Origin: Clostridiaceae bacterium
GTDB lineage: Bacteria; Bacillota; Clostridia; Acetivibrionales; DUMC01
NCBI GenBank assembly: GCA_012840075.1
Contig: DUMC01000161.1
Location: forward strand, 1-32,351
DNA length: 32,351 bases
Reading direction: 5' to 3'
Part shown: positions 9,114 through 17,688 of the stretch, piece after piece
How the letters are laid out: every line of letters begins with the position of its first letter
Numbering within the stretch: the first letter of the stretch is position 1
The notes under the pieces: model-generated
Told to the model about the DNA's origin: nothing
What the model saw: only the letters and a program-made list of their open reading frames with translations
Database searches by the model: none
Position numbers and translations under genes: made by a program

Positions 9114-10316
9114 ATGCAGCTAGGGTGGATAGATTTTTCAAAAAGAGAAAGAGAAAAAGTACTTGATGTTATAAATCTTCTTACCGAAGAAGGTGCTATT
9201 GATGAACTGGGCATAGGTGTTATTAGGGATAGTTTTGCCAACTTGTTCTTTCCCGGCACATCAACTGTCCAGACCCGGGCAAAATACTTTTTAATTGTCT
9301 CTTATATTTTAAAGGAAGCTGAAGAAGGCAAATACGGAGATCATCCTGAAGCAATTTTTAGAAGAATAGATGAAGAAGAACGAAAATGTGCTCTTAAGTT
9401 GCTTGAAAATGACAGAGATGGTGTTATCGGCGCGAGAGTTCTTCCTGATAAATGGGTGATCAGAACGCCTTCTAATATATATTGGAATGGCATTAAAACG
9501 TTGAAAATCTTCACGGATGAAAATTTGTCGATCCAAGAGTATATCAGACTGGTTTGTTCTCTCAGAAAACAAAAGAATGCCATAAATTTGGGCAACCGAA
9601 ATGATGATGCAGAGAATGAGGGCTCAAGTGATGATAAGGATGCAGCAGAAACTGATAAGTTTTATTTTTGGAATTTGCCGAGTACATACAAAACGAACTG
9701 GAGAGAAAACCTACGGATACAGCTTTTGCCTGAAGAAGCAGCTTTTTTAAAGCAGCAGATTATAAAGGAAGTTTCTGACACTTTGTTTGCATTTTTGCTG
9801 AAGAACCATATTGATGTAAACAAATACGATACATTTGAGGCACTTTATGAAGACCTGAAATATGAAGTGTCTGAAAGCTTAAGGAAAGATATGCTGATGG
9901 CATGTGAATTTAATAACTTTATTCAGATTGCTTTTACTCAGTACAACCTGATTATATCGGCTGGGAAAAATTCGAGAGCATTGGATAAATGGGAGAAAAT
10001 AAGGGTTAACATTGATAAGTATGCCATGATAGATTTAGACGCGATTTTTTTCCGGCTTAGAATTGTCAACCCTGCTCTGAAAGCTTTTTTAAAAGGCATA
10101 AGAACTGCTTCGCTAGAAAAAGACATCGACAGACTAAGACAGTTGATAATAAATAGGGAAAATAATCTGAAAAGCAAAGCCCGTGCAAAGGTAAATCGTG
10201 TAGGGGAATTTGACGAAAATGCATGGATTGGACTGGAATACCTGGATTACCGGTTCAGCAACGCTAAGCGAATTATTAACGATATTTATGAAGGAGAGCA
10301 GATAACTGATGTTTAG
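9114..10316 (+). CDS. DUF6361-like protein, first gene of helicase operon
   Basis: The N-terminus (GWIDFSKREREKVL, then LLTEEGAIDELGIGVIRDSF and FFPGTSTVQTRAKYFLIV) matches my memory of the DUF6361 family; no biochemical activity is known to me. The 400-residue protein is soluble, without signal peptide. Residues 162-184 are a low-complexity acidic linker (NDDAENEGSSDDKDAAE) dividing an N-terminal part from a mostly alpha-helical C-terminal part. The start is fixed by AAGGAG seven bases before ATG. The last codons overlap the start of the PLD gene by 8 bases, so the two are translationally coupled. The fixed grouping with a PLD protein and a helicase suggests a sensor or adaptor role in a DNA-directed defence complex; that is inference. 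Confidence 0.85.
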   Translation: MQLGWIDFSKREREKVLDVINLLTEEGAIDELGIGVIRDSFANLFFPGTSTVQTRAKYFLIVSYILKEAEEGKYGDHPEAIFRRIDEEERKCALKLLENDRDGVIGARVLPDKWVIRTPSNIYWNGIKTLKIFTDENLSIQEYIRLVCSLRKQKNAINLGNRNDDAENEGSSDDKDAAETDKFYFWNLPSTYKTNWRENLRIQLLPEEAAFLKQQIIKEVSDTLFAFLLKNHIDVNKYDTFEALYEDLKYEVSESLRKDMLMACEFNNFIQIAFTQYNLIISAGKNSRALDKWEKIRVNIDKYAMIDLDAIFFRLRIVNPALKAFLKGIRTASLEKDIDRLRQLIINRENNLKSKARAKVNRVGEFDENAWIGLEYLDYRFSNAKRIINDIYEGEQITDV

Positions 10317-12120
10317 GACAGATAAAGACAGACTTTATTATGGAAACATTCTAATGCCGCCTGACGGATATAAACTGGAAAAAGCAGTAGGCACGACTTA
10401 TTCACTAGATTTGAAGGCGCTGACTGCAGTGATTATAGCACTGGGCTTGCATGAAGATACAGATTCTATACTTGAAAATGATCCTGTTTACTTGTTAAAT
10501 GCAATACAAAATACAGCTGATAAAATTATACTGTTTTGTGAGTCAGGTCAGATAAAACTGCCTCAGTCACCCAGTATTTTATATATTTTGTTGGAGAAAA
10601 TGGTGGTTCCGGTTGCTTTGCCAAAAAAGACTGAGAATGGCAGATATCCTTCATTTCACCCTAAAACATGGCTGTTGCAGTATTGCAACGATAAAAATGA
10701 GCGAAAGTACAGGTTTGTTGTGCTAAGTCGTAATCTTACATTTGACAGGAGCTGGGATGTAAGTATTGTACTTGACGGGAATGAACAAAATAAAAATTCT
10801 GAAAAGACACAGCCGATAAAGGATTTTTTAGAGTTTTTGATAAAACAGATAAGCGGCGATTTTTTATGGGATAATAACAAAAAGAATCTTATTGACAAAC
10901 TGTGCAGTGAGCTAGAAAATGTCTATTTTGAAATAAATATGAAAGAGTTTTATGACTTAAAAATAATGCCTATCGGAATAGGCAAAAAACAGTATGATAT
11001 AATTAATGATGAGCTGTTTTATGATACCTTTCATGAACTGGTGATAATGTCACCTTTTATATCTGCTGATGTAATAGAAAGCTTTAATAAGGACAATAGA
11101 GGATTGACGGGATGTCAACGCACTTTAATAACAAGAAAAACCGAAATCAGAAAATTGAAAAAAGAGCAGGTAGCCAATTTTAATATATATACATTGAAAG
11201 ATATAATAATTGATGGCGAGAATGCTTTATCGGATGAAGATGTTGAAAAGCAAAAGCAGGATATCCATGCAAAAATTTTTTTGAAGAGAAAGTATGCTAA
11301 CACAGATCTGTACATCGGGTCAATGAATGCCACATATTCTGCAGTTTATGAAAATGTGGAGATGATGATAAAATTATCAGCCAAAAACAGGTATCTGAAT
11401 GGTTCCATATTTTTAAAAGAAATATTCTGTGGAGATACCGATTCACCTGAAAACCCCTTTGAAAAAACAGAAATAAGCGAAGAAGAAATAAGTTCAGAAG
11501 GAGAGCAAAAAGACCTGAAAGAACAAGCGGTTAAACAAATATGTAGGATGAAAAAACATGCAAAGGTTATAAGTAATTATAACAGATATAATTTGATTAT
11601 AAATTTTGAAGATGTATTAAACCTGCCGGTTGAGATTATCATATCACCACTCAGAAGCAGAAAGGAAGCTCCTCTTTCCTTGGAAATCAGGATTTCTGAT
11701 TTGGATATACTGCAGCTTTCAGAATTCTATTCTATAAAAGTATCAGATCAGAAGGGAAAAATTGAACGTATTATTATGATTCCAACTGAAGGGATTCCTG
11801 ATAACCGTGAAAGTGCAATAGTAAATAGTATAATAAAAGACAGAAAATCTTTTTTGGAATATATTGCATTTGTGCTTGGTGATGATTATATCCTTTCGTT
11901 TATGCAAAAAAAGATGGTAAATGAAAGCGGCTTCTTCCGAAGAAGTGAGGATATCGGTCCTGCAATATATGAGAAAATGCTGAGGACTTCCTTAAATGAT
12001 CCAGAACGGTTTAACAATATTGAATATGTAATGAAACATATTACAAATGATGAAATTATACCCGATGAATTTCGCAAAATGTATGAAGTGTTTAAAAAAT
12101 CATTAAGAATTGATAATTGA
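10309..12120 (+). CDS. Phospholipase-D-like nuclease candidate
   Basis: Soluble 603-residue protein with two HKD-like half-sites. The first is His117-Pro-Lys119 followed by SRNLT at 140-144; the second is His320-Ala-Lys322 followed by GSMNAT at 337-342 and NVEMM at 349. Two HxK...(G)SxN sites are the hallmark of the PLD superfamily, which uses a covalent phospho-histidine and, in helicase-linked members such as DISARM DrmC, is thought to cut nucleic acid. The canonical downstream Asp is not obvious, so catalysis needs testing. An acidic stretch (EISEEEISSEGEQ) lies near residue 390; the C-terminal 200 residues are unassigned. The ATG overlaps the upstream gene by 8 bases and has GGAGAG upstream. 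It is the middle gene of the operon. Confidence 0.85.
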   Translation: MFRTDKDRLYYGNILMPPDGYKLEKAVGTTYSLDLKALTAVIIALGLHEDTDSILENDPVYLLNAIQNTADKIILFCESGQIKLPQSPSILYILLEKMVVPVALPKKTENGRYPSFHPKTWLLQYCNDKNERKYRFVVLSRNLTFDRSWDVSIVLDGNEQNKNSEKTQPIKDFLEFLIKQISGDFLWDNNKKNLIDKLCSELENVYFEINMKEFYDLKIMPIGIGKKQYDIINDELFYDTFHELVIMSPFISADVIESFNKDNRGLTGCQRTLITRKTEIRKLKKEQVANFNIYTLKDIIIDGENALSDEDVEKQKQDIHAKIFLKRKYANTDLYIGSMNATYSAVYENVEMMIKLSAKNRYLNGSIFLKEIFCGDTDSPENPFEKTEISEEEISSEGEQKDLKEQAVKQICRMKKHAKVISNYNRYNLIINFEDVLNLPVEIIISPLRSRKEAPLSLEIRISDLDILQLSEFYSIKVSDQKGKIERIIMIPTEGIPDNRESAIVNSIIKDRKSFLEYIAFVLGDDYILSFMQKKMVNESGFFRRSEDIGPAIYEKMLRTSLNDPERFNNIEYVMKHITNDEIIPDEFRKMYEVFKKSLRIDN

Positions 12121-12132
12121 CAATTTGATAAT

Positions 12133-12184
12133 TGATATTTTTATAATTGCTAATTAATAGCTGATATTTTTATAATTGCTAATT
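12133..12184 (+). repeat. Two 23-bp direct repeats before the helicase gene
   Basis: TGATATTTTTATAATTGCTA plus ATT occurs at 12133-12155 and again, identically, at 12162-12184, six bases apart. A shorter related piece (TTGATAATTGA) precedes them around 12111-12132. They fill the 73-base gap between the PLD stop and the helicase start and leave only a short GGAACGGGA as ribosome site. Copy number could tune helicase translation or act as a protein-binding site. Confidence 0.8.
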
Positions 12185-12193
12185 GGAACGGGA

Positions 12194-15100
12194 ATGATTT
12201 TTATGGATATTGTAGATTTAAGAAAGATAGAAGAAAGTACAGTTGAGATACTAAAAGATTTCCAGAAAGAAACTGTTAACCGCATTGAATATTTGTTTCG
12301 CAGCGGTCAGAAACGTGTGCTGGTAGCTGATGAGGTTGGCTTGGGCAAAACTCTGATAGCCAGAGGTGCTATCATAAAAACTGCAATAATGAAGTTTGAG
12401 CATGGGACCGAATTATTCAAGGTTGTATATGTATGTTCCAATCAGAATATCGCCAGCCAGAATATCAGAAAGCTTAAAGTGTATTCAGGCGCAAGCATTG
12501 GCAATATATCCGAGACCAGGCTGTCTATGCAACATCTGAATATAGTAGAGCAAGAATTAGATGAAACCGTACGTAAAGGATATATTCAGCTTATACCGCT
12601 CACCCCTGATACTTCTTTCAGAATGACAAGCGGCGGAGGAAGTGTCAGGGAAAGGGCTTTAATGTATTCAATACTGATCAGGATCGATTTTATTAGAAAA
12701 TACAGCAATGAACTGGAGAAGCTGCTTATACACGGGGCATTCAAGGTATGGAATTGGCATAAGAATCATTACATGGATAGAGTCAGCAAATGTGAAATAA
12801 AATCAGGAGGAAAATATCCTTCTGAAATATTGCGAAGGATACTAAATTATTTTTCAGAAGAAAAAGAACTTAAGAACGTGCTTATATCCCATTTGATCAG
12901 TATCAGGGAGAATACTGCAAAGAAATATTCTGATGGATTTGTAATTAATAAACTCAGAGTCATGTTTGCAAGGATTAGTATTTCGATGTTGAACCCTGAT
13001 CTGGTAATAATGGATGAATTCCAAAGATTTAAATATTTAATTTCAGCGGATGAGGAAAGCGAAACTGGCATATTGGCAAGGCGGTTTCTGAACAATGACA
13101 ACACTTATGTATTGCTTTTGTCTGCAACTCCATACAAACTTTATTCCACTTTGGATGAAATAAATGAAACACTGATTGATGAGCATTACAATGAGTTCTT
13201 CGAAGTTATAAAATTCTTGTTTAATTATGAAAAGAAATTTTTTGAGTTCAGGGGAATTTGGTCAAATTATTCAATAATGCTTCGCGAATTAAAAGAAGGG
13301 AATACAGCTGTTATTAATGTGAAAAATCAAGCAGAAGATGCAATATATCAGGGTGTTTGCAGAACTGAGAGGATTTTAGAAGCAGATTCAGCTGACTATA
13401 CGGATGATTCATCAGTGAAAGAGAGTCTGAAAATCAGTGAATATGACATTATGTCTTACCTGGAAGCAGGAAAGCTTTTAAAGAATATCGGAGCGAATTT
13501 CACACTACCTGTTGATTATGTAAAGAGTTGTCCTTATCTGCTCTCCTTCATGAAAAATTATAAATTGAAAGAAAAAATTGAGAAATATTTTTCAAATCAT
13601 CCTGAAGAAATAACACTTGCAAGAAGTAAGCTGCTTTGGCTAAATGAGTCACTTATAGACAAGTATGAAGAATTCTCAAAAGCAAATGCAAGGTTGGAGT
13701 GTCTGTTGAATCATTCATTTTACAATAAATCAGAATTATATCTCTGGATACCGCCCTCAAGACCTTATTATGAATTTCAGGGAGTATACAGAGACAGCGA
13801 AGGTTTTTCAAAGATACTCGTTTTTTCATCATGGGAAATGGTACCGCGCATGATAGCCACTCTCGTTTCTTATGAAGCGGAGCGAAGAACCATTGGGCGG
13901 CTTTCCAGGCAGTCAAAATACGTAGATAGAAAGAATGCACATTATTTCGCTGATGCATCGAAAAGATTTCCTGTTCCAAGACTTCGTTTTAATGTGCATA
14001 ATGGAGAGGCCAGAGGCATGAATCTTTTCAGTCTTCTTTATCCTTCAAGGTTTCTTGCTGATTTGTACAATCCTATTCAATGCATGAATAAAGGAATGAC
14101 GCTAAAAGACATTGAAAAAAAGCTAAAAAATGATATTGAATTAGCACTAGGATCATTGGTGAAGTACCAGGGAACGTCCGGCCGTAAAGATGACAGATGG
14201 TATTACCTAGCTCCTATGCTTTTGGATGGGTCTGAATTTGTTAGTGAATGGCTAAAAGCCCTTAAAAATGAATTTGACAGGGATCTGGATGATAGCGATA
14301 ATGATAGCGATGATAAAGGAAACAGTGGCAAAATGCTTCATTTGAAACAACTTGAGGAGATGTATAAAGACAGGGAAAACCTCTTGTTAGGCGAAAAACC
14401 TTATGATTTAATACCTACGTTAATAAACATGGCAATAGCATCTCCGGCAGTCTGCATTTACCGGGCAAGTGGTGGAAATGTGCCGATGGCAACAACTCTG
14501 GCTAATATATTCTTGAAACGATTTAACACGACTGAGGCAACAGCAATAGTTGATCTTGCATATGGCCGGTATAAGGACGATTTGTCTCATTGGAAAAATG
14601 TTCTCAGATATTGCAAAGATGGCAATTTTCAGGCAATGATAGATGAATATTATCATTTGATTTCTGAATCAGTAGGTTTTGCGGATAAAACAGACAAAGA
14701 CAGAGTTATTTTTGAAACAATGGCTGACGCTCTTCAAATACACAGTGTTTCTTATAATGTGGATACATATAAAAGCTTTAAGGCAAGGATAAATGGAAAG
14801 AAGAAAAAGAATATAAGACTCAGGTCGCATTTTGCTGTAGGGTTTACTCAAGGTGAGGGAGAGGATGAAAAAAGGCTTTACCGTAAAGAAAGCATAAGAA
14901 ATGCTTTTAATTCACCATTGCGACCGTTTGTTCTTGCCACTACATCAATCGGACAAGAAGGACTGGATTTCCATAACTATTGCAGAAAAATCATGCACTG
15001 GAATCTTCCGGCTAATCCTGTTGACATAGAACAGCGTGAAGGGAGGATCAACAGGTTTAAATGTCTTGCAATAAGGCAGAGTATAGCTGAAGAATACGGA

Positions 15101-15451
15101 AAAATAAATTTTAAAAAAGATGTATGGAAAGAAATGTTTGGCGAGGCGGCAAGACATGCGAAAAAAGAAGGGAAGTCAGACCTGGTTCCTTTTTGGTGCC
15201 TTGGAGGTGATTATAAATACAAAATTGAAAGAATAGTGCCCATGTATCCCATGAGCATGGATGTGTTAAAATATGAAAGGCTGATAAAAATACTTTCTTT
15301 ATACAGGATTACGCTAGGACAAGCAAGGCAAGAAGAATTGCTGGAATATCTTTTTAATACATTTGACGATTGCAGCAGGCTGAGAGAGTTATTCATGGAT
15401 TTAAGTCCATACAGTAGACGGGTAAAAGCAAACAACGTTGCAAAAAGGTAG
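12194..15451 (+). CDS. Large SF2/SNF2-like helicase of candidate defence operon
   Basis: ATP-dependent nucleic acid motor or translocase of 1085 residues. In order: a Q-motif-like LKDFQKETV near 20-28; Walker A ADEVGLGKT (45-53); Walker B variant MDEFQRF with Asp274 (DEFQ rather than DEAD/DEAH); motif III LLLSATPYK near 308-316; a long insertion of several hundred residues; motif IV-like LVFSSWEMV; a Ser/Asp-rich linker DLDDSDNDSDDKGNSG near residue 698; motif V ATTSIGQEGLDFHNYC; motif VI QREGRINR from 947. The arrangement and DEVGLGKT resemble SNF2-like helicases in bacterial defence systems. No nuclease or HKD motif was found in it, so the PLD neighbour may supply cleavage. The ATG at 12194 or 12203 is preferred over a TTG at 12176 lying inside the direct repeat. 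The gene is last in the operon. Confidence 0.88.
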   Translation: MIFMDIVDLRKIEESTVEILKDFQKETVNRIEYLFRSGQKRVLVADEVGLGKTLIARGAIIKTAIMKFEHGTELFKVVYVCSNQNIASQNIRKLKVYSGASIGNISETRLSMQHLNIVEQELDETVRKGYIQLIPLTPDTSFRMTSGGGSVRERALMYSILIRIDFIRKYSNELEKLLIHGAFKVWNWHKNHYMDRVSKCEIKSGGKYPSEILRRILNYFSEEKELKNVLISHLISIRENTAKKYSDGFVINKLRVMFARISISMLNPDLVIMDEFQRFKYLISADEESETGILARRFLNNDNTYVLLLSATPYKLYSTLDEINETLIDEHYNEFFEVIKFLFNYEKKFFEFRGIWSNYSIMLRELKEGNTAVINVKNQAEDAIYQGVCRTERILEADSADYTDDSSVKESLKISEYDIMSYLEAGKLLKNIGANFTLPVDYVKSCPYLLSFMKNYKLKEKIEKYFSNHPEEITLARSKLLWLNESLIDKYEEFSKANARLECLLNHSFYNKSELYLWIPPSRPYYEFQGVYRDSEGFSKILVFSSWEMVPRMIATLVSYEAERRTIGRLSRQSKYVDRKNAHYFADASKRFPVPRLRFNVHNGEARGMNLFSLLYPSRFLADLYNPIQCMNKGMTLKDIEKKLKNDIELALGSLVKYQGTSGRKDDRWYYLAPMLLDGSEFVSEWLKALKNEFDRDLDDSDNDSDDKGNSGKMLHLKQLEEMYKDRENLLLGEKPYDLIPTLINMAIASPAVCIYRASGGNVPMATTLANIFLKRFNTTEATAIVDLAYGRYKDDLSHWKNVLRYCKDGNFQAMIDEYYHLISESVGFADKTDKDRVIFETMADALQIHSVSYNVDTYKSFKARINGKKKKNIRLRSHFAVGFTQGEGEDEKRLYRKESIRNAFNSPLRPFVLATTSIGQEGLDFHNYCRKIMHWNLPANPVDIEQREGRINRFKCLAIRQSIAEEYGKINFKKDVWKEMFGEAARHAKKEGKSDLVPFWCLGGDYKYKIERIVPMYPMSMDVLKYERLIKILSLYRITLGQARQEELLEYLFNTFDDCSRLRELFMDLSPYSRRVKANNVAKR

Positions 15452-15535
15452 TGTGCTTTAGAATATTCCATTCAAAACACTTAAATTCCGTATCTTGCTT
15501 TCAAATGATTCTCTTGCTAATACCGGGGAAAAGCG

Positions 15536-15560
15536 TAAGGATAGTATGGTGGTATCCTTA
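15536..15560 (+). terminator. Hairpin downstream of the helicase gene
   Basis: TAAGGATA (15536-15543) and TATCCTTA (15553-15560) make a perfect 8-bp stem with a 9-base loop, 85 bases after the helicase stop. There is no T-run, so termination is uncertain, but no better candidate follows the operon. Confidence 0.35.
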
Positions 15561-15568
15561 GTAAAATA

Positions 15569-16175
15569 TTAATTGAGCGCATTATCAAAAAGCATAAATA
15601 TCAAAAATGCACCCCATGAATTATTTTTATAATTTTTTACAAAAAGCATGCCGTAAATCAAAATAAATACAGCAAACTCTTCCATAAAAGTATAAAAATC
15701 AGATCCCACAATCCCATGAATTAGTAAACAAAAAATTCCACAAGATATCGCGCCCCAGTTTATCCGCATATTTTTGAATTGGTAGTGCTGATTTATCTTA
15801 TCATTAATTACTACATAGATTAATTACTACATAATTGAATCCTTCAAAAAATCCCCAAACAACTACAATAATGAATATACCAATTATCTTGTACGGGAAA
15901 CCGGTTTCAAACCATTCTTTTGCTATCGTTACTATTTGTTATGGCAAGTAACTTGAAAACGAACTTGTTGACAGACCAAAAATAATATAAAGAATAAGTG
16001 TTGATATTGATAACAAAATAGTTTTTAATAGATTTGTTTTTGTGAGCCCAAATTTAATAAATCTTTCTTTTCTATATAATGCAATAATTGTAATTCCCAA
16101 ACCAGCCACTCTCCATTGAAAAAAGCAATAAAGAGAGTACGTAACAAAAAAGGCACATTTGTATTTTTGCTAAAA
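15569..16175 (-). pseudogene. Decayed CPBP-type membrane protease gene
   Basis: On the reverse strand three frames join into one membrane protein: a start-proximal piece (VPFLLRTLFIAFF), then WRVAGLGITIIALYRKER with IKFGLTKTNLLKTILLS, then EWFETGFPYKIIGIF and VWGFFEGFNYVVI, and finally INWGAISCGIFCLLIHG to FDNALN at 15569. The pattern resembles CPBP-family intramembrane proteases (a short basic loop before FGLTKxNLLK, a late xEG motif). It is broken by a frameshift near 16115, an in-frame TAA where CAA (Gln) is expected near 15935, and a 16-bp tandem duplication at 15803-15833. The exact ends are approximate. An intact CPBP gene lies at 25374. Confidence 0.6.
15803..15833. repeat. 16-bp tandem duplication inside a pseudogene
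   Basis: ATTAATTACTACATAG at 15803-15818 is followed at once by ATTAATTACTACATA (15819-15833). Removing one 16-base unit restores the reading frame of the CPBP-like pseudogene on the reverse strand, so the duplication is probably one of the inactivating events. Confidence 0.8.
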
Positions 16176-16225
16176 GATATAATTTGAGAGTTAAAAATTA
16201 TATAAATAATAATACTATAAGAGTA

Positions 16226-16426
16226 ATGGATATAATAATATTTAAATCTATATTTGCATTTTTTAGTCCAATTGATGATTTAGATATCATACAATTCCAC
16301 TTTTATATTGCATGTATTGTACCTGCAGGTAGCGCCGGAAGTTTAATAGTCTTTTGTCTTTTGACTCTTCTCCTAATACTTCCATTATTGTATCATATTA
16401 GCAATATTAGTAAAATAAAAGAATGA
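16226..16426 (+). CDS. Small hydrophobic ORF, possible membrane-protein remnant
   Basis: A 66-residue frame from the ATG at 16226 (a TTG at 16184 is also in frame). The first hydrophobic stretch is IIIFKSIFAFF and the second AGSLIVFCLLTLLLILPLLY, so it would span the membrane twice. No convincing ribosome site precedes it and it lies among decayed genes, so it may be the C-terminal remnant of a larger polytopic protein. Family not recognised. Confidence 0.3.
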   Translation: MDIIIFKSIFAFFSPIDDLDIIQFHFYIACIVPAGSAGSLIVFCLLTLLLILPLLYHISNISKIKE

Positions 16427-16700
16427 AGTCATGATCATAAAGGGACGCTCTAGGTACAGGAAAGCGTTATAAATACAAAAAACTAGAGAATGTAAGAATC
16501 ATATTGCAATATAATCATGAATGATTAAAATGACATAGAGTTCTTTCCCTAAAAACCTTCAATGCCGCAGAACATTGAAGCCACACCCGGTGATAGTCAA
16601 GTGACGTTAAGCTTGAATACTCCGCAAAGCAATGAAGTAATGTTATAATCCGTTATGAAGTATAAAAAGATGACAATGATCACTGGATGGATGTAGGATA
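16427..16700. other. Unassigned stretch between remnants
   Basis: No open frame of note. Nothing recognised beyond AT-rich sequence and scattered short inverted repeats; the segment directly precedes a fibronectin-III fragment and may be further decayed coding sequence. Confidence 0.4.
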
Positions 16701-16790
16701 AATACTTCATATACCTTCACCGGCTTAGCTAATGGAGTAGAATACACCTTCTATGTGAGAGTGGTAAACAGAATAGTAGAAGGAGAATGA
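16701..16790 (+). pseudogene. Fibronectin type III domain fragment
   Basis: Thirty codons read [12 protein letters not shown], then [17 protein letters not shown] and a stop. This is the C-terminal half of a fibronectin type III domain (the Y-x-F-x-G-L-x-x-G-x-x-Y-x-F-x-V-R-x-V-N signature), a module common in secreted clostridial glycan-degrading enzymes. The rest of the gene is missing, so an extracellular enzyme or adhesin was lost here. No start codon or ribosome site belongs to it. Confidence 0.6.
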
Positions 16791-17002
16791 ATCTTGATGA
16801 AGGCTACGCCGGTAGCTATACTATAGATCACCTATACGGTAACGATAGTGGTCATATAAACAAAGAAGTAAAAGTATTATCCATAAGGGAATGGGTATGT
16901 GAGAAATGCAATACAATTCATCAGAGGGATGAAAATTCTGCGAAAAGTATATTAAAACAAGGATTAAGGGAGTTAAAATATAACAACATAAATACAGAAT
17001 AA
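16787..17002 (+). pseudogene. TnpB (IS200/IS605 OrfB) C-terminal remnant
   Basis: From about 16858 the frame reads [17 protein letters not shown], then [21 protein letters not shown]. This is the end of the RuvC-like nuclease TnpB: the second CxxC of its zinc ribbon and the final catalytic Asp in the RDxN(A/S)AxxIL motif. The upstream two thirds of the protein, with the first two catalytic acids and the DNA-binding parts, are missing, so it cannot be active. The first 24 codons (from 16787) are not TnpB-like and overlap the fibronectin fragment. The 3' flank still has the structured right end listed next. Confidence 0.75.
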
Positions 17003-17131
17003 ATACAGATGACTAGGGTAGGAACTATCTGAAGTAAGACGCCTGTGGAGTGAGTCCATAACGAGGACGAAGAAGCAGGAAAATCTGTTGGTGACAACAG
17101 AAGCACATGACTCTAGTCATGTGAGGTTCAC
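17003..17131 (+). ncRNA. Omega-RNA-like right end of the TnpB element
   Basis: Directly after the tnpB stop, about 130 bases contain two perfect hairpins: TCTGTTG-GTGA-CAACAGA at 17084-17101 and CACATGAC-TCTA-GTCATGTG at 17104-17123, followed by AGGTTCAC ending at 17131. Position, size and the terminal hairpin followed by a TTCAC-type end match the omega-RNA scaffold / right end of IS605-family elements, in which sequence just past the end (here from 17132) acts as guide for TnpB. Because tnpB is truncated, the RNA would be orphaned, or could serve a TnpB encoded elsewhere. Expression cannot be read from sequence. Confidence 0.55.
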
Positions 17132-17153
17132 AGCCTTCAATATGGGGTACTTG

Positions 17154-17580
17154 TTATCTAAAGATAGCTTTCCAATCGACAGGGTATAGAATCAGTAACT
17201 GACTTAGTACTTTATCCCAATTCTTATACCTCTGAGTCCACTTTTTCATCACATTCATAGAGGCTAAATATAGCATTTTTTCTAACCAGCTACCTGATGA
17301 AAACATAGTCTTTGTTTTCGTAGCTTTCCTATACTGACGAGGCTGAGTTTCTAAGATGTTGCTAGTATAGATTATTTTCGTATTTCTTCCGGAAACTTGA
17401 AAAATGGAGTTATTACATCCCAGTTTCTTTCCCAGCTTCGAATAGCGTAAGGATAGCTTTTCTCCCACTTTGCTTTTACTTTACAAAATTTTTCTAGTGT
17501 TATTTCCTCGTTAACAGCATGGTATACTTCTTTAAATCTTTACTAAATGCTTTTATGTCCTTGACTGTTTGCAGCGATGG
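17154..17580 (-). pseudogene. IS256-family transposase, C-terminal fragment
   Basis: On the reverse strand: VKDIKAFSKDLK, then (after a one-base shift) EVYHAVNEEITLEKF and KAKWEKSYPYAIRSW, then (another shift) KIIYTSNILET, KATKTKTMFSSGSWLEKMLY and KKWTQRYKNWDKVLSQL. These match the end of mutator-type IS256 transposases (the conserved KTKxxFP, LYLAxMDIxKKW and NWxxxLSQL stretches). The N-terminal half is absent and there are at least two frameshifts. No terminal inverted repeat could be identified. It ends close to the DUF1893 gene. Confidence 0.75.
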
Positions 17581-17688
17581 GTATAGCAACAACCTTATGG
17601 ATAAAGTTAAAAAGTTGCTTGTATTCAAATATCATGTTGAGAATTTGCTGAATTAGACTGGGAAAGATAAATGTATTGCTGTTAAACC

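Noticed and set aside
8948-9259. Reverse-strand open frame overlapping the DUF6361 start
   Set aside because: No ribosome site and it crosses the promoter and 5' end of a convincing forward gene.
14281-14313. GATAGCGAT-like simple repeat as a regulatory or unstable site
   Set aside because: It lies in frame in the helicase gene and encodes the acidic hinge DDSDNDSDD; nothing indicates frame disruption.
9114-15451. Classification of the operon as DISARM, Druantia, Hachiman or Mokosh
   Set aside because: It has a helicase and a PLD protein, but no DrmB, methyltransferase, DruE-type or HamA-like partner, and helicase and PLD are separate genes accompanied by a DUF6361 protein. A named system could not be assigned from sequence alone.
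15536-17460. Shared AGCGTAAGGATAG at 15533 and about 17445 as an IS256 terminal repeat
   Set aside because: The second copy lies inside IS256 coding sequence (SYPYAIR), so the match is probably chance.
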